DNA of 5,522 bases, from NCBI GenBank assembly GCA_938049795.1, contig CALLCD010000211.1, positions 1-5,522 on the forward strand, given 5' to 3'. This DNA is from an uncultured Hyphomonadaceae bacterium (GTDB lineage Bacteria; Pseudomonadota; Alphaproteobacteria; Caulobacterales; Hyphomonadaceae). The position numbers were made by a program, and so were the translations under genes. Positions 1 to 5,522 of this stretch are shown here, one piece after another. Under the pieces are notes generated by a model. It ran no database searches and was not told where the DNA came from. It was given only the letters and a program-made list of their open reading frames with translations. Numbering within the stretch: position 1 is the stretch's first letter; every line of letters begins with the position of its first letter.

Positions 1-15
1 CTTTCGATCTCGCAA

Positions 16-2313
16 ATGGCTGCCGCAAGCGCGCCGAACGCTCGGGCTGTTGGGGCCTATCTTGAAGGGCTGAACCCCGAGCAACGCCGCGCGGTGGAGA
101 CGACCGAGGGGCCGCTTCTGGTGCTGGCGGGTGCGGGCACGGGGAAGACGCGCGTGCTGACGGCGCGGCTGGCGCATATTATTGCGACGAAACGGGCTTG
201 GCCATCGCAGACACTGACGGTGACATTTACGAACAAGGCGGCGCGCGAAATGCGTGAACGGGCACTGGCGCTGATTGGCGAAGCGGGCGAAGGGCTGCGG
301 TGGCTTGGGACGTTCCACTCGATTGCGAGCCAGATCCTGCGCAAACATGCCGAACTGGTGGGGCTGAAATCGAGCTTTACGATTATCGACACGGATGACC
401 AGATCCGGCTGTGTAAGCAGATTATCGAGGCGGAAGGCATTGACGCGAAACGCTGGACGCCGCGCTTTCTGGCGAGCCTGATTGATGGCTGGAAGAACCG
501 GGCGCAAACGCCGGATCGGGTGGCGAGTGAAGATGCACATTTGTTTGCCAATGGCCGCGCGATCAAGTGCTACGAGATTTATCAGGCGCGGCTCAAAGTG
601 CTCAATGCGTGTGATTTTGGTGATTTGCTGATCCACAATATTACGCTGTTCCAGAAGAAGCCGGACTTGCTCGCCGAGTATCACGCCAAGTTCAAATATG
701 TGCTGGTGGACGAGTATCAGGATACGAATGTGGCGCAGTATTTGTGGCTAAGGCTGCTGGCGCAAGGCTCGAACAATATTTGCTGTGTGGGGGATGATGA
801 CCAGTCGATTTATGGCTGGCGCGGGGCGGAGGTCGATAATATCTTGCGGTTCGAGGAAGATTTCCCGGGCGGCGAGACGGTACGGCTGGAGCGTAATTAT
901 CGCTCTACGGAGCATATTTTGGCGTCGGCGAGCGCGGTGATCTCGCACAATAAGGACCGGCTCGGCAAAACGCTGCATGTCGGCGACGAGACGGCGTCTG
1001 ATCCGGATGCGGAGAAGGTCAAAGTGCGCGGGCTGTGGGATGGCGAGGCTGAGGCGCGGCTGATCGGTGACGACATCGAAGCGTGGCGGGCGTCGGGGCG
1101 GGACTATGCTGATTGCGCGATCCTTGTGCGGGCGTCATGGCAGATGCGGCTGTTTGAGGAACGGTTGATCATGCTGGGTGTGCCCTATCGTGTGATCGGG
1201 GGTCCGCGCTTTTTCGAGCGGGCGGAGATACGCGATGCGATGGCCTATTTCCGGCTGGTCAATCAGCCTGATGATGATCTGGCGTTTGAACGCGTGGTCA
1301 ACCAGCCCAAGCGCGGGGTCGGCAATACGAGCTTGCAAAAGCTGCAACGCTATGCGCGCGGGGATGGGCGGTCTTTGTCGGTTGTGGTGCCGATGGTGCT
1401 GCAAACGGATGAGATCAAGGGCGGCGCGAAACGCGGGCTGACGATTTTTCTCGACCAGATGAATATGTGGCGCGACAAGCTGGCCGCCGGTCTGCCGCAT
1501 ACGGATCTTGCCGAGATGATCCTCGACGAGAGCGGCTATACGGACATGTTGCAAAAGGACCGTAGCCCGCAGGCGCAGACGCGGCTCGACAATTTGAAAG
1601 AACTGGTCCGCGCGATGGGCGAGTTTGATAGCCTGCCCGCTTTTCTTGAACATGTGCAATTGGTGATGGATGCATCGACCGGCGAGATGGGCGATGATCA
1701 GGTGCAGATATTGACCCTACACGGAGCAAAAGGGCTTGAATGGCCGCAAGTGTTTTTGCCCGGCTGGGAGGAGGAAGTCTTCCCCTCGCGGCGTAGCTTG
1801 GACGAGAGCGGGATGAAGGGGCTCGAGGAGGAGCGCAGGCTCGCCTATGTCGGGATTACGCGGGCGCGAGAGCGGTGCTATATTTCCTTTGTGGCGAACC
1901 GGCAGATTTATGGGCGGTGGCAGTCGGTCCTGCCCTCACGCTTTGTCGACGAGCTGCCAATGGCGCATGTCGAGGCGGTGTCGGAGACGGGATATGCGAC
2001 GCAACCGGGCGCGGAGAGCGGGTTTTCGGGCAGTGTGGAGGATCTGGGCGAGCGGTCGTCTTATGATAGCCCCGGCTGGCGGCGCTTGCAGAAGAATGCG
2101 GCATCCGAAGGCGGTGGCGGGCCTGTGATCGAGGGCAAGGCGGAACTGATTGCCACGTCAGCGGGCCAGAGCAGCTTTCGCAAAGGCCAACGCGTGTTCC
2201 ATGATAAATTCGGCTATGGCAAGGTGGTGACGGCTGAGGGCACCAAGCTGACCGTCGATTTCGAGAAGACCAATCGGAAGAAAGTTATCGCGACGTTTTT
2301 GACGGCTGTTTAG
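16..2313 (+). CDS. uvrD: UvrD/PcrA-type ATP-dependent DNA helicase (superfamily 1A)
   Basis: This encodes a 3'-5' DNA translocase/helicase of the UvrD/PcrA/Rep family, which by family knowledge acts in nucleotide excision repair, mismatch repair and removal of proteins from DNA. All motifs are visible in order: Q motif LNPEQRRAV (residues 19-27), Walker A AGAGTGKT (38-45), motif Ia TFTNKAA (70-76), GTFHS (98-102), Walker B VDEYQD (231-236), motif III GDDDQSIYGWRG (259-270), motif IV LERNYRST (291-298), motif V TLHGAKGLEW (567-576) and motif VI RRLAYVGITRARE (607-619). The tail from about residue 723 (GQRVFHDKFGYGKVV) matches the Tudor-like C-terminal domain of PcrA/UvrD, which contacts RNA polymerase in studied members. 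The 765-residue length is normal. The frame is open to the window's left edge and no Shine-Dalgarno is visible in the 15 upstream bases, so the true start could lie further left, although the N-terminus already looks complete. UvrD versus PcrA naming is a convention; Rep is less likely given the C-terminal domain. Confidence 0.95.
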   Translation: MAAASAPNARAVGAYLEGLNPEQRRAVETTEGPLLVLAGAGTGKTRVLTARLAHIIATKRAWPSQTLTVTFTNKAAREMRERALALIGEAGEGLRWLGTFHSIASQILRKHAELVGLKSSFTIIDTDDQIRLCKQIIEAEGIDAKRWTPRFLASLIDGWKNRAQTPDRVASEDAHLFANGRAIKCYEIYQARLKVLNACDFGDLLIHNITLFQKKPDLLAEYHAKFKYVLVDEYQDTNVAQYLWLRLLAQGSNNICCVGDDDQSIYGWRGAEVDNILRFEEDFPGGETVRLERNYRSTEHILASASAVISHNKDRLGKTLHVGDETASDPDAEKVKVRGLWDGEAEARLIGDDIEAWRASGRDYADCAILVRASWQMRLFEERLIMLGVPYRVIGGPRFFERAEIRDAMAYFRLVNQPDDDLAFERVVNQPKRGVGNTSLQKLQRYARGDGRSLSVVVPMVLQTDEIKGGAKRGLTIFLDQMNMWRDKLAAGLPHTDLAEMILDESGYTDMLQKDRSPQAQTRLDNLKELVRAMGEFDSLPAFLEHVQLVMDASTGEMGDDQVQILTLHGAKGLEWPQVFLPGWEEEVFPSRRSLDESGMKGLEEERRLAYVGITRARERCYISFVANRQIYGRWQSVLPSRFVDELPMAHVEAVSETGYATQPGAESGFSGSVEDLGERSSYDSPGWRRLQKNAASEGGGGPVIEGKAELIATSAGQSSFRKGQRVFHDKFGYGKVVTAEGTKLTVDFEKTNRKKVIATFLTAV

Positions 2314-2316
2314 CCC

Positions 2317-3237
2317 CTACTCCACTTTCCTGACTGGGACTTCGAAGTCGCAAATGTCGAGGACGGCGGGTGGGGTGCGGTAGAAGAAGTCGGCGGTGCG
2401 GACGCGGCGGGCAGTTTTGGCCGCTTCAAAGGCGTCGGTGCGGGTGCGCATGACGAGATAGGTTGGGCGCTCGGCTTCGGGCATGTCGGAAGCGATCCGT
2501 ACACGGCGCATTTCGTCACCCGTGCGCGGGGGCTGGATGACGCCGCTTTCGATTGCGCGGTTGCCGCGTTCAAGTTTCTGGAGGTATTGCATGCCGTCGA
2601 TGACGCGGGCGAAGATGGTGAGGTTGCGGTCGAGATAGCGCTGGGCGTCGAGGGTGATGTAGAATTCGGTGCTGCCGCTGTCGGGATCAGTGTCGCGGGC
2701 CATCGCCACCGCGCCCGGACAGTGGAGCAGCCATTCGCGGGCGAGCTCTGTGTCGCGGGCCATCGCAAAGCCGGTGCCGGTGTGGCCGACGGTTTGGGCG
2801 AAGAGGTCGTCATTGCCGAGCTTGATGAAGGGTTCGAAGCTCGACGCGCGGTCGTTCTCATTGCGCAGGGGCGGCCAGCCCTCCATGCGCTCATCATGCT
2901 GGACACCGGCCTGGGCGACGAAGCGGTCGATCACGCGGTAGAAATATTCGCCATCATAGAAGCCGGCGCGGACAAGCTCGCGGAAGCGTTTGGCATGGCG
3001 CGGGGCGAAGCTGATATTCAGCTCGAGGGCGGTGGTGCCGTATTGCGTTTCGATGAGGACGAGATCGTCGGGGTCGACTTCGCGCCAGTCGGAGGCGGGT
3101 AAGGGCGCGGGGGTTTGGGCTGTGGTTTGGGCTGTGGATTGCGCCGCTTCAGAGCTTCCCTCCCCGCCCGTTTGCGCGCAAGCTGTGCCAACAGTCAGGA
3201 GCGCTGCGGCGAGGATGGATGTGAGCAGGTTGGGCAT
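2317..3237 (-). CDS. Exported cyclophilin-type peptidyl-prolyl cis-trans isomerase, divergent active site
   Basis: The 306-residue product begins with a signal peptide (residues 1-21, hydrophobic LLTSILAAALLTVG, cleavage probably after ACA), so it is likely periplasmic. C20 is a poor lipobox candidate because the -3 residue is glycine. A Gln/Thr/Ala-rich linker (about 22-48) leads into a cyclophilin domain (about 58-220). Landmarks are FYRVIDRFVAQAG (99-111), VAMARDTDPDSGSTEFYI (177-194) and YLDRNLTIF (201-209). Against human CypA, R55, F60, Q63, A101 and F113 are kept as R101, F106, Q109, A180 and F192. M61 is V107, W121 is Y201 and H126 is L206, so catalysis may be weak or altered. An insertion (about 130-176, containing EWLLHCPG) and a C-terminal extension of about 80 residues set it apart from minimal PpiA. 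From memory, a cyclophilin subfamily with these features occurs in Caulobacterales-like bacteria. The start is supported by GAGGG eight bases upstream of the ATG. It converges with the helicase gene (3-base gap) and diverges from prmA. Confidence 0.9.
   Translation of the reverse strand: MPNLLTSILAAALLTVGTACAQTGGEGSSEAAQSTAQTTAQTPAPLPASDWREVDPDDLVLIETQYGTTALELNISFAPRHAKRFRELVRAGFYDGEYFYRVIDRFVAQAGVQHDERMEGWPPLRNENDRASSFEPFIKLGNDDLFAQTVGHTGTGFAMARDTELAREWLLHCPGAVAMARDTDPDSGSTEFYITLDAQRYLDRNLTIFARVIDGMQYLQKLERGNRAIESGVIQPPRTGDEMRRVRIASDMPEAERPTYLVMRTRTDAFEAAKTARRVRTADFFYRTPPAVLDICDFEVPVRKVE
2690..2766. repeat. 17-bp direct repeat inside the cyclophilin gene
   Basis: The 17-base string GTGTCGCGGGCCATCGC occurs at 2690-2706 and again at 2750-2766, exactly 60 bases (20 codons) apart. 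On the minus strand both copies encode AMARDT, at residues 158-163 and 178-183. The second copy is the normal cyclophilin substrate-pocket strand containing the equivalent of CypA A101; the first lies in the family-specific insertion. It could reflect a small internal duplication or simply similar codon choice for a similar peptide. Confidence 0.6.
3112..3147. repeat. 12-bp tandem repeat encoding the cyclophilin linker
   Basis: GGTTTGGGCTGT is present twice in tandem (3112-3123 and 3124-3135), followed by a degenerate third unit GGATTGCGCCGC (3136-3147). On the minus strand the three units encode AAQS, TAQT and TAQT, residues 31-42, in the low-complexity linker between signal peptide and cyclophilin domain. 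Being a multiple of three, gain or loss of units would change linker length without shifting the frame. Confidence 0.75.
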
Positions 3238-3311
3238 GAGCGTTTCCCTCTAATTTGCCATGATTGCAGATGAGTCTACCCATAAACGCGCCCGCCTGCT
3301 AGAGACGCGCC
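3238..3311. promoter_or_regulatory. Divergent promoter region, cyclophilin gene / prmA
   Basis: This 74-bp gap separates two genes that read away from each other, so promoters for both must lie here or reach into the coding ends. It is more AT-rich than its surroundings. Weak candidates only: on the plus strand TTGCCA (3255-3260) with CATAAA (3281-3286), whose 20-base spacer is too long for a standard sigma-70 promoter; on the minus strand TAGACT (3274-3279) with AATTAG (3251-3256) at a 17-base spacer, again a poor match. I see no operator-like inverted repeat. The location is secure; the individual boxes are not. Confidence 0.45.
3246..3250 (-). promoter_or_regulatory. Ribosome binding site of the cyclophilin gene
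   Basis: On the minus strand the sequence reads GAGGG, then eight bases, then the ATG at 3237. This is good complementarity to the 16S rRNA 3' end at normal spacing and fixes the start. It is the only clear Shine-Dalgarno sequence in the window. Confidence 0.7.
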
Positions 3312-4172
3312 ATGTACAAGATTTTTGCAAATGGGCCGCGCGCCGATATTCAAGCTGTTTGGGATGTGCTGGCGTGGACGGACCCGACGCCTGCGGATGC
3401 GGTGGACGCGAAGGAAGACGGGCGCAAGGGCTGGCGGCTTGATGCGTATGCGGCGGATGAGGCGGCGGCGAAGGCGTGTATTGCGCTCGCCAATGAGGCG
3501 GTGCCGAGCCTGAATGTGCGCTATGAAGTGCTGGAGGATCGCGACTGGGTGACGCTGTCGCTTGAGGGGTTGCCGCCGGTTGAGGCAGGGCCGTTTATTG
3601 TGGCGGGCAGTCATGCGCTGGCGGCGTCCTCGCCCGGTATGACGAGCGTGTTGATTGAAGCGGGACCGGCTTTTGGTACGGGGCATCATGGCACGACGCT
3701 GGGGTGTTTGCTGGGGCTTGCGCATGTGTTGCGGAAGCGGCGGGTGCGCAAAGTGCTCGATCTGGGGACCGGGTCTGGCGTGTTGTCGATTGCGGCGCTG
3801 AAAGTGGGCGCGGTGCGGGCGGTGGGCACGGATATTGATCTCGACAGTGTGCGGGTCTCCGACGACAATGCGCGGAAAAACAAAGTGGCGGTGCGGTTTA
3901 AGGGCGTGCATTGCTCGGGCGTGCGGCATGCGGTGGTGCAGCGGGATGCGCCGTATGACACGGTGTTTGCGAACATATTGGCGCGGCCGCTGGTTCGGCT
4001 TGCACCGGACATTTACCGGATGACAGCTCCGGGCGGCGCGATCATTTTGTCGGGACTGTTGCGGCATCAGGAACCGCAAGTGATCGGCGCGTTTGCGGGG
4101 CGCGGGCTGTTGCTGGTCGAGCGGTTCCATCGCGATGGCTGGTCTACGCTTTTGTTTGAGAAGCGGGGTTAG
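3312..4172 (+). CDS. prmA: Ribosomal protein L11 methyltransferase PrmA
   Basis: PrmA is a cytoplasmic S-adenosylmethionine-dependent enzyme that methylates ribosomal protein L11 at several amino groups, including lysine side chains (family knowledge). The 286-residue product has an N-terminal substrate-recognition region (about 1-100) followed by a class I Rossmann methyltransferase domain. The family signature GPAFGTGHHGTT is at residues 118-129, the SAM-binding motif I VLDLGTGSG at 148-156, the acidic motif II GTDID at 172-176 and the catalytic-loop motif NILARPL at 221-227. The length is typical. An in-frame TAG at 3300-3302 lies just upstream and ATG 3312 is the first ATG after it, so the start is well bounded; the upstream AGAG (3301-3304) is only a weak Shine-Dalgarno. 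Its stop codon overlaps that of the CAP gene on the other strand. Nothing in it looks broken. L11 methylation is dispensable in E. coli, so this is probably a housekeeping but non-essential gene. Confidence 0.96.
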   Translation: MYKIFANGPRADIQAVWDVLAWTDPTPADAVDAKEDGRKGWRLDAYAADEAAAKACIALANEAVPSLNVRYEVLEDRDWVTLSLEGLPPVEAGPFIVAGSHALAASSPGMTSVLIEAGPAFGTGHHGTTLGCLLGLAHVLRKRRVRKVLDLGTGSGVLSIAALKVGAVRAVGTDIDLDSVRVSDDNARKNKVAVRFKGVHCSGVRHAVVQRDAPYDTVFANILARPLVRLAPDIYRMTAPGGAIILSGLLRHQEPQVIGAFAGRGLLLVERFHRDGWSTLLFEKRG

Positions 4173-4996
4173 CGGATCAGCGAGATCGAGGGGCCGTTAA
4201 GTTTGATGGACTGGCGGGTGTTTTCGTCGAGCCAGCGTTCGGCGATGACCAGAAGCTGTAGGTTTCCGGTTGGCGTGTCGGCGGGGTCGAAGCTGGTGTA
4301 TTCGCGGCCGCGTGGGCCTTGAAAGACGGCGCCGGCGAGGGTACGGCCTGTCAGGTTGGCATCGAAGGCAAGCGGGTCGCCGATTTTGTGGGCGACGGTC
4401 AGCGGGGCAGCGAGGGTGCCTTCCTGTTTAACGAAGAGTTGGGTGACCCATGCGCCCTGCCCTGTCCGGACGAGGCCGATGGCCATGTGGGTGACGTTGG
4501 GCGCGAGGATGTTGGCTTTGTGGCTGGGGCTGTCCATCAGCAGATTGTGCAGGAGGCTGGCGATTCGGGCGTCGTCAAGGCCGCCCGTGGCGGAGGCGAG
4601 GTTCTCGCGGGTTTCGGACTGGACGAGCGTGCGGTCGAGCGCGGAGATGCGTTCGAACGGGGTGCGGCCGTCTGCGCCGATATGGGCGAAAAAGCCCTCT
4701 TGCGCCATGTCGAAACTGTGCAGGCGGGCGGGCGCACGAAGCTCTGTGCGCAGACGAAGCGGGGCGAGACCAGCCTCGGCGCGGGCGGCGTTTGCGAGGG
4801 CGAGCATGTCCTGTTCGATGCTCTCATTGTACCAGAAACCGGCGCGCGGCGTCTCGACACAGGCCATGGCTTTGGGGACATAGTGCTGGATTTCGGCTCC
4901 GCGCTGCGCCGAAGGGGTGTCGCATTCGGACGTTTGCGCGATGGCGGGGAACGCGGCGATGGCGGCGAGCAGTATGAGGGCGAGATAACGGATCAT
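4169..4996 (-). CDS. Secreted CAP/SCP-domain protein (YkwD-like)
   Basis: The 275-residue product starts with a clear Sec signal peptide (residues 1-20, cleavage AIA|QTS), so it is periplasmic or secreted. A CAP domain (cysteine-rich secretory / antigen 5 / PR-1 superfamily) spans about 60-200. It shows the helix LANAARAEAGLAPL (67-80), ARLHSFDMA (90-98), FFAHIGADGRTPFERI (102-117), ENLA (131-134) and SPSHKANIL (156-164). H105, E131 and H159 are probable members of the conserved CAP pocket, with E115 as a further candidate. Two cysteines, C25 and C46, precede the domain and could form a disulfide. The segment after about 200 is a further, probably beta-rich region I do not recognise. The biochemical role of bacterial CAP proteins is largely unknown, so none is assigned. 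Start: no Shine-Dalgarno precedes the ATG, but the signal peptide begins exactly there. Its 3' end overlaps prmA by 4 bases; the hydrolase gene upstream is on the same strand, 95 bases away. Confidence 0.9.
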   Translation of the reverse strand: MIRYLALILLAAIAAFPAIAQTSECDTPSAQRGAEIQHYVPKAMACVETPRAGFWYNESIEQDMLALANAARAEAGLAPLRLRTELRAPARLHSFDMAQEGFFAHIGADGRTPFERISALDRTLVQSETRENLASATGGLDDARIASLLHNLLMDSPSHKANILAPNVTHMAIGLVRTGQGAWVTQLFVKQEGTLAAPLTVAHKIGDPLAFDANLTGRTLAGAVFQGPRGREYTSFDPADTPTGNLQLLVIAERWLDENTRQSIKLNGPSISLIR

Positions 4997-5002
4997 GGGG
5001 GC

Positions 5003-5034
5003 AGTGTACCGGACCGGGCCTGCTAAAATGTCAC
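5003..5034 (-). promoter_or_regulatory. Possible promoter of the CAP gene, giving a leaderless mRNA
   Basis: On the minus strand TACACT (5003-5008) fits the TAnnnT pattern of a -10 box and ends six bases before the ATG at 4996. Transcription would then start at or next to the start codon. This agrees with the absence of any Shine-Dalgarno sequence in GGTACACTGCCCCC just before the ATG. A -35-like GTGACA (5029-5034) is present, but its 20-base spacer is longer than the usual 17. This is an inference from a weak match. Confidence 0.25.
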
Positions 5035-5045
5035 GCCTTTGCGTG
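5024..5045 (-). terminator. Weak hairpin with T-run after the hydrolase gene
   Basis: Read on the minus strand, CACGC-AAAG-GCGTG (5045 down to 5032) can form a perfect 5-bp stem with a 4-base loop, followed after ACA by TTTT (5025-5028). It lies about 45 bases past the hydrolase stop codon and before the CAP gene. The stem is short and the T-run short and offset, so termination would be partial at best. The same bases overlap the possible -35 box of the CAP gene. Confidence 0.25.
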
Positions 5046-5091
5046 GATTTGGGCGCTCGGGGGTAAGCCTTTCTTAGCCATGATGGGTGGC

Positions 5092-5522
5092 TTAGTCGGA
5101 GATCGCTTTTAAGAGCGCGGTGTGGAAGAGGTCTGGCTGGTCGATCATGATGAAGTGGAAGCTGTTGTCGATCATCGTGATGTCTGCATTGGGCGCGGCG
5201 GCGTATTGCGCCGTGTAGAGACTTTCGATCTGGTCGCGGGGCGCACCCATAGCCGGATCGAACGGGACCAAGATCAGTGTGTCTGTCTCGAGGGCGCTTA
5301 GATCTGCGCGCAGGTCAGTGCCGAGCAATTCTCCGGTGACGGCGGACACGGTGGCTTGATCGGAGGTCTCGCCCCACCGCACCAATTCGGGGAGAGAGGT
5401 TTGAGTTTTGACCAATCGGGCGAGCCCTGCTTTTTGCTGGGCATCGAATGCGTCGCGGGGCATTGAGGCCATTTGTCCGGCCATGATGGGGGCTTGGGCG
5501 GCAGCCATTTCGGGCGTTGCGC
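5092..5522 (-). CDS. Alpha/beta hydrolase, C-terminal part (runs off the right edge)
   Basis: The minus-strand frame is open from the TAA at 5092-5094 to the window edge, so 142 complete codons of a longer gene are visible. The ATG at 5506-5508 is probably internal, because the frame stays open beyond it with A-T-P-E before it, and a usual alpha/beta hydrolase has roughly 250-300 residues. The visible part matches the end of the fold: a helical cap-like stretch; a strand LILVPFDPAMG in which the Asp at 5257-5259 could be the catalytic acid; then NSFHFIMIDQP with the probable catalytic His at 5155-5157, followed by a final helix. The nucleophile elbow (Gly-x-Ser-x-Gly) should lie upstream, outside the window. 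The substrate cannot be told from this end of the protein. The same-strand CAP gene follows after 95 bases, so partial cotranscription is possible, but no functional link is evident. Confidence 0.8.
   Translation of the reverse strand, partial: ATPEMAAAQAPIMAGQMASMPRDAFDAQQKAGLARLVKTQTSLPELVRWGETSDQATVSAVTGELLGTDLRADLSALETDTLILVPFDPAMGAPRDQIESLYTAQYAAAPNADITMIDNSFHFIMIDQPDLFHTALLKAISD

Noticed and set aside
1135..1659. Minus-strand open frame of 174 codons inside the helicase gene
   Set aside because: It is His/Arg/Leu/Gln-rich without a domain, and the helicase frame is intact and conserved throughout this stretch.
2338..2349. Perfect 12-bp palindrome GACTTCGAAGTC near the helicase/cyclophilin junction
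   Set aside because: It lies within the cyclophilin coding end, has no loop and no following T-run, and 12-bp palindromes are expected by chance, so it was not called as a terminator or operator.
2587..3102. Plus-strand open frame of 171 codons across the cyclophilin gene
   Set aside because: It has low-complexity Gly/Ala/Val/Glu composition and is antisense to a recognised cyclophilin domain.
3226..3237. The cyclophilin as a lipoprotein through Cys20
   Set aside because: The residues before the cysteine (VGTAC) lack the Leu/Val/Ile expected at position -3 of a lipobox, whereas ACA|Q fits ordinary signal peptidase I cleavage.
3276..4130. A 284-codon open frame on the minus strand across prmA
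   Set aside because: Its product is dominated by Arg, His, Pro and Gln with no recognisable domain, and it lies antisense to a clearly real prmA. Open antisense frames are expected in GC-rich coding DNA.
4319..5026. A 235-codon plus-strand open frame across the CAP gene
   Set aside because: It is Gly/Glu/Ala/Val-rich with no motif and is fully antisense to the CAP gene, which has a signal peptide and conserved CAP motifs.
5506..5508. ATG at 5506-5508 as the start of a small 138-residue protein
   Set aside because: The frame continues open to the window edge, and the visible sequence is only the last part of an alpha/beta hydrolase lacking its nucleophile region, so the real start is outside the window.

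Overview
The window looks like ordinary core chromosome of an alphaproteobacterium, probably of the Hyphomonadaceae/Caulobacterales or Rhodobacterales type. This rests on the GC-rich coding style (many GCG, GTG and CGC codons), the look of the UvrD/PcrA-type helicase and of PrmA, and a cyclophilin variant that I associate from memory with these groups. The taxonomic call is an inference; there is no rRNA or other marker gene here. I see no mobile element, CRISPR array, tRNA, rRNA or phage gene.

Layout, left to right. (1) 16-2313, plus strand: a full-length UvrD/PcrA-type superfamily 1 DNA helicase with all helicase motifs and a C-terminal Tudor-like tail. (2) 2317-3237, minus: an exported cyclophilin-type peptidyl-prolyl isomerase with an altered active site and a short repeat-built linker, convergent with the helicase with only 3 bases between the stop codons. 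(3) 3238-3311: a 74-bp divergent intergenic region that must hold the promoters of the cyclophilin gene and prmA. (4) 3312-4172, plus: prmA, the ribosomal protein L11 methyltransferase. (5) 4169-4996, minus: a secreted CAP/SCP-domain protein whose stop codon interlocks with that of prmA. (6) 4997-5091: a 95-bp gap with a weak hairpin and a possible promoter close to the CAP start. (7) 5092-5522, minus: the C-terminal part of an alpha/beta hydrolase whose N-terminus lies beyond the right edge.

The genes alternate strand (+, -, +, -, -) and are packed tightly, so most are probably transcribed separately. Only the hydrolase and CAP genes could share a transcript. The functions (DNA repair/replication helicase, envelope protein folding, ribosome modification, envelope CAP protein, hydrolase) form no obvious pathway. 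I found no convincing novel system. The points most worth a look are the cyclophilin active-site substitutions, the two almost-touching convergent gene pairs, a possible leaderless start for the CAP gene, and the cyclophilin gene sitting on the opposite strand between uvrD and prmA.
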